64,000 bases of DNA. It comes from Eopsaltria australis (Eukaryota; Chordata; Aves; Passeriformes; Petroicidae). The DNA is taken from contig JAVTVJ010000076.1 in assembly GCA_034509425.1 (NCBI GenBank), forward strand, positions 5,580,001 to 5,644,000, given 5' to 3'. Positions 51,411 to 63,932 of this stretch are shown in pieces (the stretch's first letter is position 1; each line of letters opens with the position of its first letter). Under the pieces are notes generated by a model. The model saw nothing but the letters and a program-made list of their open reading frames with translations. It did no database searches and was not told the origin of the DNA. The position numbers and the translations under genes are program-made.

Positions 51411-52990
51411 ATTTTTTTTTTAAACTAAGACATCTAATTATTAACCTTTTCTTGAACTTATTCTTAGGAGTCTTAGTAGATTTAAGATGTTAATAGTTTA
51501 AATGAGTCACATTAGTTTTTTCACAATTTATGTTGGGTCTTTGTCAGGACTGTCATTTTTACACAATATCACAGGACAGCCTGAATTTATACACTCATGT
51601 CTTGAGGTTTAAAAAATCTGGTCTTCTTTTCTAATTCTCATTTGGGACTAGAGATAAATTAGTCATTTTCAAGTTTTGGGAAAAAAAAAAAAATTCTTTG
51701 GCCTGTTCATTGTCTACAGATATAACATGGAGAAAATCTAATATCCAGTATCCCTGGTTATGTTAAATAATTTTTCTTTTTGGCTCAGTTGCCTAAACCT
51801 GAGTAGCTTAGTGCCCTTCACATGTATTTGGACTTACATATTCATTACTTTCTGTGACCAGTTCAAAAGATTGTAGGTCTCCAGAAGATCTTCTGTCATA
51901 TCTTCTGTGCCTTTGCAGACATTTCTGCTTAATCAAAGATTTCAAATGGCAGTATGTGTTTAAATTTAAGTAACTGAACATTACCGCAGGAGTCAGCTCT
52001 GAATCCAAACTGAGAGTTTACAGATCTAACGTAAATTCTGTAACCTATTTATGTTCTGTTTTGAGAACCTTCTAAATAAATGTGAAGCATAGAAAAATCT
52101 GGGGTTTTTTCGATCTTAGAGGATATATAAAAATTTAAAAATATACTTCTGACTGTAGACTTCTGTTGTTAAAACACTGTAAATACCTAGGAAGGATTTT
52201 TTGATGCCACAGACCAGATCAACACAATAAGTACGTTATTGTCTTTACTAAAGTTTACATCAGGCAGAGTTTTGCCCTCAGAAAAGTGCCTTCAAAAATG
52301 GAATTGAAAATGCAACTGTTGTATTTAGAACAGAATATAGCAAAGGTAAATTAGAGAGAACCGTATTTCCTTTAATAGTGCAAGAAAATAAGACTTCATT
52401 AGTATTTGGAATTTTCAGTGACTTTCTGCAGTGTATAAAATATCATGGTCAGGTATTGTATTTGTGAGTTTTCATGCCCATGCTTAACATCAGTGGAATA
52501 TGCAGAGGGACATCAGGAGACAAATTAAACTCATTTATTTCCTGAAAGAGGGAATATACGATAAATAGCACTTGCTGATATTAAAATTACTGGGAAGGGC
52601 ACTGAGGGAAATTAGGAAGGTAGTTGATAATCATATTTACTATTGAAGGAAAAAGTACAATCTGTGTGGCAAGGAAATATGAGAAGCATTCTCAAAGTAA
52701 AATGGCATAGTTCCAGGTTCAGTGGTATCTTCAGCTTCTGTCTGTCTTTGAGTATCCTTCCAAGTAACATGTCTGACACCTGCATGGTTTGGAATGGTAT
52801 CATATGTTCCATTCCATTTGTAGAAAGAGCTTCATATTTGTAAAATGTCTCTAAAAATTAGTTTCTTCAGCTGTTTGTGTTGAAAGTTCCTGGAAACTGC
52901 AAAAAACATGAAAAGCAACAGCCATGGTGATTTTAATTTTTTTTTCCTCTAAGCTGTATTTATTTCTCTACTATAGTCTATAATACTATA

Positions 52991-53010
52991 ATTTATACTT
53001 CAGTATAAAT
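52991..53010. repeat. Perfect 8-bp AT-rich hairpin
   Basis: The arms atttatac and gtataaat are separated by ttca. In AT-rich DNA this can easily arise by chance. Confidence 0.7.
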
Positions 53011-56000
53011 ATTGAAATAATATCTACAACATTGGTATGAATCATGCAGGCATATTATTTGAGCAGTAAATTTTATATTTCCTTAAATAAATAAATTATT
53101 TACTTTCTGGATATGATCTGTTTTGTTTCAGTATCTGTAGTTAGATGAGTGGAATCCCACATACTGAAAACTTTGCACTACCAAAAGGTCCTCTATGAGA
53201 GCTCCAGACTGCTGGGAAAACAGTCACACTCCACTTCTTTGCAGTTCTTAGCTTAGCCTTGTCAATCTTTTGTTTTACCCGATTGTATCAGTTATTCTGA
53301 TTTTTCAGAAAAGAAAAAAATCCAAACAAAAACACCAGAAAACAATGCACAGACATAAAAAACATCCACAAGATAAAGCCCTAAAATTAGATAACTAATT
53401 CAAAGCACCAGATTTGTACATGCCAAATAAAGAGATTCACAGAGTGAAAATAATTATATCAGGACTATATAGCCATTAAAAGCAAAGCTTGAAAGTTTTT
53501 TATAATTGACCTCACAAATATTCTTAATGAAGTCAGAGTCTTACAGGGAGCAGAATTAATAAAATGGACAATAAAGTTCATATAGTCATGCTGATTTTTT
53601 AAAAAAGATCCACCCCCTCATGTGGATTTTGAAAGGAATTATTTAAGACTTCTGGATGCTAAATATTTCTGGCAACCAGATTATTTATTTATGATGCTAT
53701 TTAGAAATTACCTTTTGTACTAATTCAATTTTTAAACAGTTTATCAAGCATTCATATTTGCTATGATTGTCACAGCATTTTTAAATGACTCTGCTTTTTT
53801 CAACTCCGTGGCTGATCCACTCCTCACCGGCAGCAACAGCATCATCAAAATCTCTGATGTTCTCCATTTTTCTGCTCACATAATGGTACAAGTGGGTGAA
53901 AATCCAAATTTATTTGTTTTCTGCTCATATTTTTGTTAAGAGTTCCTTAAGGAGTTTAGAATTTACAAATATGTTTTTCATCTAGAAGTACACAAAGGTT
54001 TTTTTGGGTTTTTTTTTTTCGCAGGGGGTGGGTATTTTAAAATGTTTTCCATTAAAATGAAAAATGTCAAAATATTATTTATTTTTTAGAAGTTAGACTA
54101 TGACAGCTACAGAGCAACTTCATAAAGCAGCACACTCAGTTTTTGGATTTCCTGCTGTATATTTCATGCTCTTTCTGAAAGGAAGAGTCACAGTAATCCA
54201 ATCACAGATTCCTTGTCCTCAAAACTTCAAACTTCCAGGTTTACACTGTCATAAATGCTCCTGAATGGAGCCTGGAACTTCACAGAAATCAGAAAGAATT
54301 TAAGCATTTCTGACAGCCCTTTCCTTAGAGATTTTGTTATCCTACTGCAATTTCCTGTACATTGAAACTAGTACATACACAGCAAATACAGAAAAGATTT
54401 AGCAAATATGTTTTCCAACTCAGCATATTCTGTGATTCAGTGATCCTCTGATCCAGACTTTATGCTAGATGTTTTCCAATGTCACTGGTAACGGCTCTGA
54501 CCTTATAATGAAATCAAGAAAAACTTACTAAGGAAAAAATAATGCAAATTTTAAAATCATAAACTGAATCCTTGAAATATTTCTAAGGCATCTTCTTGGA
54601 TTCTGAGGTTTTCTTAAACACATTTAAGCAGAAAAAATATTGTCACTTATGCCACTTAAGAGTCAAACTAAGATTCAGCCAGCATGAACACTGACATCAG
54701 GGAAAGAGCATGTTTCTAACAATATGCTGAACTTAGAAAAAGCATAGAATTGAAATGTTTTGGGCCCCATGGTAGGATTCTTTTCCCGTACCCCTGAAGA
54801 AACACAAGAATTATGCTTAATGATCTGAAGGCACATTACACTATCTACACAGATGATGTTCATGCAGGATAAAGAAAGGGGAGAAACGCAAAACCTCTAA
54901 GAGTTGTTTCTCGTAGTATTCATGTGTATATAGTACAAACCAGATTTTGAATTTTCTTTTCATTTAACAAACCAGGAAAAGCCATTAAATTTGATCTGAT
55001 TATGCCAAATTTATAGAAATGAAGAATTTGCTGTGTGGAAGCATTGTCTCTTGCTCTCTGTCAGGTAGAAATTAAAGGTCATTTCAAAACTGACAGCAAA
55101 GTATAATTTTGAATTTCCTTCATCTATAGCCCAAATCCATTATATGCTATGAAAGCAAATTAACTAGAGATCAACGGAGTGAAATAAAAATGCCAGGTTT
55201 TTCTACAAATATCGTCCAGGTTTGAAGCATTCACTGCTGCAGATTATTCAGTAGGATATTTTGAATAGTAGCAAACTTGAATTCAGTAAGAATATTTAAT
55301 GTACCCTTTCAGCACAGGTTTTTAGCTTTAGATACTGTGTGCATAGCCTCACCTTTTCCACAAGCTGGTCTTTTTAACCATTTTTAAATGGCAATAAAAT
55401 GGTACTATGAAAATTTGTACGACAAAACAAAACAAAAAAGTCCTTTCTCATTTTTCTTTTAATTCATGAACAGAGTCAATTGCTAGACCAATCATGTTTC
55501 CAAACCCAGTCTCTTTTTCTTCTCTTCCTTTTATTTTTTTCACTTTGGAGTTACTATTTTTGAACAAGAACTCTGGGAAGTTTTATATAATAAGTGATGC
55601 TTGGTCCTGAATTTCTTCAATGGAGATAACTGAAACATTTACACCAAACATTTTGTGGGGACTTCTGGGATAAATGAGCAATGATACACAAAAGTAGCCA
55701 CAGTGTGAAAGCTTCCTGACTTCTTCTATTAATAAGGGCACTTTGCTATGACATTGTTATATAAAAAAACATATTTCTAAGTAAAGTTAATTCCGTCTTT
55801 TTCCTGTTTCTTTTAAACCAAGGTGTAAAATTCATCACAGAACTGTTTATTCAAAGTTCTGAGTGAAAGGCTCTGGCTATGTGTGAATGGATGTCTTTGA
55901 AGTTTCAGAAGGCATTAAAATTTCTGTTTTATGGATGGAATGACCATTCAAGGAAATGAAACTGTGGTCCAAAGCATACAGAAAAAAGTTTGGTTTCTTT

Positions 56001-58108
56001 AAGGTTAGAAGTGTCTGGGGAAAAAAATATGTATGTGGACTTCCTTAAACATATGCAATTTATTTTATAATAAACTGTGATTTAAAAAAAAATACATCTC
56101 CCAAGTACTGGAATTTACTTTAAAATAAACTGTACAGAACTGCTCTAAACTACAAAAATTTAACTTTAATAAAAAGAAGATTTGGACAACTAATTTCAGC
56201 TGTCTGCCTTGAAGATGAGATTTCAAGTTTTTTAGTGATGAATTTTACAGATTTTTTTCCTTTTTGGACTGGAAAAATATCTTCCAACCCTAAGTCTAGG
56301 CTATAAAACCTGTAAATTTGACTAAAACAATACTCTATAAATTTAAATACAACATATCGTAGATATGGTTAACATGATTAAATGTTCCTATCAATCATTA
56401 AAAAGCAACAGTATCTTTTTTCAGAGCCTTGTCAACATCAAATGAATATTCTGAATAATTATGTCTTTAATAATGCAAGCAACAGAAATATTGGATAAAA
56501 GATTCTAATGTGACATGTACGTAGTGAATAAATTTTGTATTCTTAAAATAATTTTACATCTGAATGTGATTCATAGGGTTTTTTTGGTTTGGCTTTTGCT
56601 TTTTTCTGTTTTAAGTAAACCACAGTAATCATTTTCATGTCCATGAGTGAGTGCAAGAAGCACTTCTCACTCTTGGATCTAAAATTTCACCTAGACAACC
56701 TCTAGCAACAGTCAGAGGATTTATTTTCTGAATCCTTTTCCATTCAAGCTCAGTTAGGTCTTAAATATCTGGGAATGTGTAAGCTATACATGAAACAAAG
56801 CTCCAAAGTTCAGATTTAGATCAAGTTCTAAATCAATCTCTACTCATATTTGTAGGGTTTTTTTCTGAGATAATTTGATGGCGAAAGCAATGTGATTTCA
56901 GTTGAAATACAGAATTCCACACAAACTAGAAAAGTGTGTTTCATCCCTTTCCATAGGATGAAAATACACGGATGTGATATTAACATAAGAAATTGATGTG
57001 TCTTTTTCCTATCTGAAACAAAAAGAGGTACAGAAAAAAATTGTGACATCCCCAGTATGGAGTCTGCAAATTTAACTCAAGCGAATATATCTTTAAAGCA
57101 GGAATATAAAAAAAGTCATCTCAGACACAAAGTTGATACACATGAAGGTTGGAGCTGGGCTGCCAACAGCTCTGACAATTTAGATATGAAGTGGTTAAAA
57201 GCCCATCAGTCAGCCAGGCCTGCTATTGTTACAAATGGTATTTCTTCGGCATGTATCCTACTTTTGGTCTAGCACTGGCCATGAATTTCCTAAAGCAATC
57301 AGTAGATACAGCCTTTTTTTACAGGGCTGTTCTTCCTGTGAACAGTTACAGCACAGCATGAGCCCATGGAGTTAGAATCTACCACTGCTTAGTCCAACAT
57401 TCCTCTTGAACAGCTCCTCCTGTCCTGAAAATTGGATTTTGGAGATACTTCCCAAAAAATACTATACAGAAACACTATAAAAACAAGCTTGAAATAAAAT
57501 ATTCATCCACTTAAAATCTTTTCTTAAACTATGCTGATTACTCTCAGTTTATGAACGTATGGTGCGAAAATCTTTTTGTTACCATTTAGGCTATTTTCCT
57601 TGTCCACTTTTTTTTTTTTAAAATTTTTTCTTTTTTTAATTAATAGTCTGTTCATTTGCAGGAATAAAAACTTGTCTCTTGTGAGGCTACAGCATAAACA
57701 ACTGCAGTTCGTCCAAGACTGGAACTCATTTGTGCCTTGAGAGGCTGATAAATACAAATACCCTCAACAGTGCTTGGTACCGTGGAAATTGAAGTCACAG
57801 TTGCCCCGTACATCGTCAGGATATTTTCCGTTCCCTCCTGAAGACAACCAGCATACAAAATCTTTTCAGTTGGCATCTAATAGAGTTGTTTATAAGTGCT
57901 ACAGGTCATATATTTTTAGAAGAGGTGGTAGTATTTAACCTTCCTCTCATTGTCAATGGACCCTACAACTGCAGTGTTTGTATGTCTGCCCTAAGTTATT
58001 TTTATACAAAAATATAGACCCCCTGGCAACTATTAAGTTTTAATAAACCACTTTGTTTTAAATATTTTCTTTTTACATTTCTACTTTAGCACAATTTGTG
58101 CTTGAATA

Positions 58109-58215
58109 AGGAAAAAAAAAAACCCCCGAAGAATAAAACAAAAAAACCTAAAAACCGAAAAAACCACAAACCCCCAAAAGACCAACAACAAAATAACCTA
58201 CAACAACCACTAAAC
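58109..58215 (+). repeat. A/C-rich low-complexity tract
   Basis: About 100 bases made almost entirely of A and C on the plus strand, with blocks such as aaaaaaccccc and acaaacccccaaaag and very few G or T. It could be a degraded simple repeat. It does not match the vertebrate telomere repeat. Confidence 0.8.
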
Positions 58216-58996
58216 AATAACTAGGGGAAATAGTGCATTAAGGAAGAATTTTTGGTTTATTTCTTTTCTTTGTCTATCTGCTATTATATATATCAAGAAG
58301 AATATTGGTTTCCTAAAGTTATTTGCTTTCTAGCTTCCATTTCCTATAAAGGCCATTAAAGAAAGACAAATAATTTGTCTAAATAAAGAGTCCCAGTTCT
58401 ATGCTCTACAGGAATAGGAAGCCATAAGCCATTTCAGGAATTACAAGAAAAGGTCAGAGCATTTTCTTGGAAACTCAATCATAAAGAAGTAGTCTTAATA
58501 AGAGTCACGCATAAATTACTGCAGAATTATGCCAATGCTAAAATGTATTTGTAGAAGTGCATGCAATAAGTACTGCATATCTAATGAAATAAATGCTTTT
58601 GCATGCAAGCTCTCTGCTTATGACAATATATTACTCTGCTGAAGAAAGCTAAGTGTTCTGGGCATTGATCACTGCAGAACTTCATTGTCTTGAACAGCTT
58701 TCCTTTAAAAACAACTCTGTTTCTTTAAAAGTAAGCATTAATGAAAATGCAAAATGCATAGTCAATAACTGAGTAAAACAGCATTGCAAACTTGAGAGTG
58801 AAATGTTAGTGCAGCTTCTGACTTACCATTGCAAAGTTTTAGGAAATACGCTTTCAAGACTTGCTGAAGAATCTTGTGAAAAAAATTTCTATAGCAAAGC
58901 TGAGCTCACCTGGGAAAAACATGGTCTCACTTGGGGAAAAAAATTAGTATTGAACATAATACTTTAACACAATTCTGTCAGACTGTGCATCTTTAT

Positions 58997-59045
58997 AAAG
59001 AATGGTTTGGGTTGGAAAGGACTTCGAAGAGCCTCGAGTTCCATA
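58997..59045 (-). mobile_element. CR1 3'-tail fragment
   Basis: The sequence 'aatggtttgggttggaaagg' followed by 'acttcgaagagcc' is the reverse complement of the CR1 3' end (cctttccaacccaaaccatt). Only about 50 bases are recognisable. Confidence 0.75.
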
Positions 59046-61220
59046 TCACAGGAACTACTAAGGATCTTCAGTATTAGGGTAAAATGATTAGAACTTGGCA
59101 GAACTTCTATTAGGAATTGTATTTCTATTACTTATAAGAAATAAGAAAAGCCATTTAATGGTCAGTTGCATGCATATATTTTTACATCATCATTATCATA
59201 TATATTCCTTTCTGTTTAACTTTTTTTTATTAAAATATATGTTGTTTTGCACCTATGTCAGTGAATTTGAACAATTCCCAGAACATAAGGCATGACCAAT
59301 TTTCAGATGAAGATAATAAAATCTTGGTCTACGGCAAAAAGGATTTAGTAAATATAATCACTGGTGCCTTCTTGGCTATTCAACTGACCATGTACCAGGG
59401 ACAAAATTTAATTTCTTGTGAATAAGTTGGGTAGTGCCATGGTGTCTGGAACATCTGCTCATGACCAGTAAATACAGCACAGGAATTATACCTTATATAT
59501 TAGGCACCTATAGTTAGGTAACCAAATTCTCTCCTGGAAGAAACCTTGATTCAGCTGACTTAACATTTAGAGACATTTTAATTTCTGTGGGGCATCCTAT
59601 CCGGTCTTCAGCTTGTGGTCTGGAATTGCACAGGACCTTTCAAATTTCTTGTGTGGTATTTAAAATTAAAAATACCTTTGCAAATTCTCCATACAAGCAC
59701 TGGACATATATGTTAACAAATGGATATATTCCTAATATTGTTCTTTTGCATGAGTCAAATCATTCCATGTCTCCCTTCTAGCTCCAGCTCAGAATGAGCT
59801 TCATCTCCACAGTCTACACTATGGAAACTTACACTCCTATTTAAATATGTTGACACTGATCTACATATGTTTCTTAGTCTAGAAGTAAGTCCCACTTGAA
59901 CAATAAAATATAATTTAAACCTGATTTCCTATTTTCCCCTTAACAATATCTCTTCTGTGATAATTTATAGTATGATAGGTATGCTAAGTTCTTTATGATG
60001 CATACCCAAAATTCAATGAACTCCTATAACAGTCCATAAATAAGACTGGCATCAGTTTTCAACTTTTTATGTTTTGATTTTTGTTGGCCAATTTGCATAC
60101 AAGTATTTTTAATAGTCTACATAAAATACACAGAACCATGAAGAAGTTCCTCCTATACAAAGGAATAAAAATATATATGGAACATCAGTATGGCAACACA
60201 TGATCACAAATGGTAAAATGATTGCCCAAAATCACTGTCTCTCCTTTTGTTACCAGTTTATTTCACACTCAGGGTTAGTAGAGTTCCTTCAGTTCAAATA
60301 AAGTCCTTCCCATTAAAGGAAATTTATGAACTTCAGTAATTTGCACAAGCATATTTGGGCTCCTTTAAGCCCAAAATGAGTAACACCTACTTTCAATCTT
60401 TCTGCAATATGTTATGCTAGGAAAATACTTTTCACAAAGTTTTTTGAAAGAAGTATGACTAATCAGAAAGATTTAATGTCACTTGAGATGAAGAATGATC
60501 TTAAACATTGTTGCTTTTTGTTTTCATATTATAATGAGAATATAAAATTTGCTTGAAGTGCTGCTCTTGCATATAATCAACTCTTCTTTCACAACTGTGT
60601 TAGTAATCTCTTTATTCAGAATCAATCACAAAGCTCCATGCTTAGAAGTAGACATAAACATCCTGTTTTTCATGTGTGTTGGAATTCCTGAGTTCAGTGG
60701 ATGTTATGGGTGTGTAACACTGCTATGAATCAGGCCATGAAACACATACTTAAGTACCTAATGAAAGGTGACCTTACTCTCATAGGAGGCTGAGCACTCA
60801 TATTGAAGCTAATGAAGCAACAGTACTTGCTACATCTGAAAATCAGATTAAATTTAGCTGCATAACTTTAAACTTAAAAGCAAACTGATATCTGATTAAC
60901 ATGGGGAGAATCTTCATCTGCTTGCCCTGTCATTACTCTCCTTACTGTCATCTCTCTGCTTTTGTCTTTCCTGGATGTGGATCACAAGGGAAAGTGTGTG
61001 TATCAATGTGTGTCTGTGTGTATGCATGGATTTTGCTTGTCTGGGTTTTTTTTGTCTTTTAAACTTTTCCAGCCCTCACAATTTTTTGATAGCTTGACTT
61101 TTAATAATATTTTTGTTGATTAATTAAGAAAGACAAGCACATTCCTGGTTCCCTCAAATGAACTGGCAGTAGACTTCAAATGAAAGTCAGAAAAAGATGG
61201 TACATATCCCCTCTGGCAAG
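59046..61220. other. Unique AT-rich non-coding sequence
   Basis: No gene or recognisable repeat is seen. Confidence 0.5.
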
Positions 61221-61435
61221 TGTCTAGTCAAACTCTGTTCAAAGCAGAATCATCTCGAGTAGGTTACTTGAAGCCCAGGTTTTGAGTGCCTGCAAGGATG
61301 GAGAATCCACAACTATTCTGGGCAAACTCTTCCATTGTTCAATCCCCCTCAAAATATTTTTTTTCTGCTTAAGTTTGAATGGAATTTCTTGTACTTCAGT
61401 TTCCACCAACTATCTCTTACTGTGTCACTAGATAT
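61221..61435 (-). mobile_element. CR1 3'-UTR fragment
   Basis: On the plus strand the order 'gtctagtcaaactctgttc', 'gcctgcaaggatggagaat', 'ccacaactattctgggcaa', 'aagtttgaatggaatttct' and 'gtacttcagtttccacca' is the reverse of the CR1 3' UTR. The element therefore lies on the minus strand. The tail proper at its left end is not visible. Confidence 0.82.
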
Positions 61436-62555
61436 ATAATGTAAGTGTGCTTAAAGATCTGTAAATCAAGGGTTCTGTGGAGTATGTGACACAATGGATC
61501 AAGCAACAAAAGCAGGCAAAGAAACTCCTGGAAATATTTCTTAAACAAATGCTTCTAGACAGCCCCTACAAAGAAAAGAAGATACATTTATTTTGGGTTG
61601 CTGCTGTGCCTGAATACATGAAGTCTCACACTCTATGGCAGTGTAAAAGTTTAGAAAAATTCTCTGATCCTTACCTATTAAAGTATAATCCTTTTTCCCT
61701 TTGATCCTTTCCTATGTGATGATCTTAAGAAATTGTATTTAAAACTCCACAGTTGTCAAAAAGCAGTGTCTTACCTAAATCTGTAGCTAGATCTTCTCCT
61801 CTATGCTCTCTGGATGGAGCTTTCCATAAACATCTAACAGATTTCTGCAGAATTTTGCTGTTCTGTTATATCCACCGTTTGTATTTTAGTGTACTGGGAC
61901 ACTGTCAAGCACCTAGTGTGCTGGAATCTGAAGACTCTTTTCACACGAGATAAAAGAGTTCTGAGTTCATGCTGATATTCAATCTTAAGAAAATCCATTT
62001 TGGAGGAAAAACATTTTTCTTTCCCTGTAGCTGTGAAGTTCCCATTTGAAGCTGAAAAAAAGTAAAAATATTTCACATTTGTTGTTCCATGTTTCCCTCA
62101 CGAACATCAAAAAGACCTTCACATTCTGCTTCACTTTTACAACTAAAGGTGTACTATAAAGTAATGGCTTACTAGCAAAATGGTGCAGAAAATCTCAGTC
62201 TATTTATACAGAGGTAATGATACTTAATGTTTCAACTGATGTCATGATTTAAATGGAAATATATTATAAAATGATGACATACAATGAAGTATTACTACAT
62301 AATGACTATAGAGAAACTAAATTTTTTGTAGTGATCCTGGGCAATTTTGATTCTGGATGGCACAAGGAATCCAGGAATTTGGTCTAAGACCCTCTCTAGA
62401 AAATCTCTAGGAATGATTTGTGTAAGAACACACAAGCTGATTAAGTATGCAAATTACTGGCATTAGGATTTTGTCCTCTTCTATAATGCAGAAGAAATAA
62501 ACTTCTGTTTGTTCTGCTCAAGTCCTTGGGGCAGAGCTCCTAAGGCACTGTTAAG
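61436..62555. other. Unique non-coding sequence
   Basis: No gene or repeat is recognised. A 75-codon frame at 61.48-61.70 kb has no recognisable domain. Confidence 0.5.
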
Positions 62556-62660
62556 AGTCATGAAAAAAACAACTAACAAAAACACAAGCAAAATTAAAAA
62601 CAAACAAAACCAAAAATAAAAATAAAAAAAATCCAAATCCAAAATAAAAAACACCAAGGC
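62556..62660 (+). repeat. A-rich low-complexity tract
   Basis: A run of about 100 bases dominated by A with scattered C and T (aaaacaaacaaaacc, aaaaataaaaataaaa). It may be part of the degraded LTR that ends at 62772 or an independent simple repeat. Confidence 0.75.
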
Positions 62661-62772
62661 AACAAAAACTCCCACAATAAATAAAGCCCAAACAATTTGT
62701 CCTAAAGTTCTTAAACACACTCTACCCCTGCAGCCCTTCCACTACCAAAATCTTGCCACACAACCCAATACA
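62661..62772 (-). mobile_element. LTR remnant, 5' end (minus strand)
   Basis: The segment 'acccctgcagcccttcc', 'actaccaaaatcttgcc' and 'acacaacccaataca' (62724-62772) resembles the terminal part of a common bird LTR, ending with aataca. In minus-strand sense this is the LTR's 5' end (tgtattgggtt...). The bases just outside on the minus strand are purine-rich (gagatgagaaatggaa), which would suit a polypurine tract ahead of a 3' LTR. The rest of the LTR toward lower coordinates is not recognisable. Confidence 0.55.
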
Positions 62773-63118
62773 TTCCATTTCTCATCTCTGTGAATAACAT
62801 ATTTAAGAATTATCATTACAGCTTACACTTATTGCACAATCGTCACAATTTTCATAAACTTCCCTCACATTAAAAAAAATAATAATCTCCCACACCAAAA
62901 TAAAAACAACATTATCACAGCATTGATTGAAAGTGGAAAATTTATGCACAATCCATTCAATCCTTCACCTCAAGTACAACAACCAAAATTCCCCACCATC
63001 ATTCCACTGTTCACTCTCTAGCTGCATCCAGTCCATGTTTTACCCATTGGCTCTCCCAATTACTGTGCTTATCTCAAGCTTCTCATGCCCTGTATTGTGC
63101 ACCAAAAAGAACTGTGCT
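62773..63118. other. G-poor stretch between two LTR ends
   Basis: About 350 bases, markedly low in G on the plus strand up to about 63000. They lie between an LTR 5' end (62772) and an LTR 3' end (63119) of the same orientation, so they may be what remains of a deleted retroviral interior. No viral domain can be read, and unrelated host DNA is equally possible. Confidence 0.4.
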
Positions 63119-63290
63119 CTGCTGACCTTGGCTAGACACCAGGTGCCCACCAAGCTCCTCTATCACTTCACCTCCTCAGCAGAAGAGAGGGTCAGAATAT
63201 GAGGGAAAAAGAACCTTGTGGGTCAAGGTAAAGGCTGCTTAATAATGCAAAAGCAAAGACTGCACACAGTCTGGATAGTGATTGTAAAAG
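63119..63290 (-). mobile_element. LTR remnant, 3' end (minus strand, family B)
   Basis: On the plus strand it starts tgctgaccttggctagacac and continues 'ggtgcccaccaagctcctc', 'tatcacttcacctcctcag', 'aaccttgtgggtcaagg' and 'taaaggctgcttaataatgc'. This is the same layout as the left end of the 48.8-kb LTR. It is truncated at about 63290, so U3 is missing. Confidence 0.75.
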
Positions 63291-63932
63291 TAAATAAAGC
63301 TCTGTAGCAATCCTTTTCTATGGAATAGTGGAATTATTGTTTCAATTTAAATGTGGATACAACTTCTAAAAATGTAAGTGCTTTGTTTCGCTAGTATGAA
63401 GGGACTTTACAAGTTAAAGAGTACAAGAGCATCTGAACCAAATATGTTTCTTTGGTCTATTTTATACCTGAAGAAAATACACATCTCTTGACCTTGCACA
63501 TGCAGAGCTGAGAAAGTTCCCTGCGAACATATTTCTCTGAATGTACAATTATCTATTTTCAACTGCAGAGAATAATGAGTCCCATTTTAAATTATGCAAG
63601 TCTAAATTGCAAGGGGCATTAAAAGGTCATATTCTGTCCCTCAAGATAAGATAATTAACAATGTTCTGTACTTGTGGTACAGTCTAAGAAGCATGTTATG
63701 CCTCTGTATTGAGATTCCACATTTGAGTATTTGCAAGGCAGTTTCCATATTGACCCATATGGCTTTTTCCAGCATTGAATACATTGAAAGCAATTGTGAT
63801 TTATATGATATCACAGCAGCTCAAGTTCTCTGAATATATCTGGTTCAAGATTTGGCTTTTTTCTGGTGCAAAAGTCTGGCATCACTCACAAGCAACAGTA
63901 TTTTCATCCTTTGCAATTTTTATCATCCTTGG
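63291..63932. other. Unique non-coding sequence
   Basis: No gene or recognisable repeat. Confidence 0.5.

Larger units (their letters stand above)
49367..58996. other. Unique AT-rich non-coding sequence
   Basis: Nearly 10 kb without a recognised gene or mobile element, the longest such stretch in the window. Simple-sequence features include a TTA-rich run (51383-51410), a perfect 8-bp hairpin (52991-53010) and an A/C-rich tract (58109-58215). A possible CR1 tail near 54.43 kb is too weak to call. Frames of 71-77 codons around 57.0-57.9 kb were considered and not accepted as genes. Confidence 0.5.

Noticed and set aside
54400..54445. A possible CR1 tail (ttctgtgattcagtgatcc)
   Set aside because: Only the tail-like words are present. 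The preceding 3'-UTR sequence does not match well enough.
57057..57272. A 71-codon plus-strand frame
   Set aside because: No recognised domain and no supporting promoter, exon structure or homologous neighbour.
57652..57876. A 74-codon minus-strand frame with protein-like composition
   Set aside because: No recognisable family, no clear splice sites or neighbouring exons, and its length is not unusual among the many chance frames here. A protein search would decide it.
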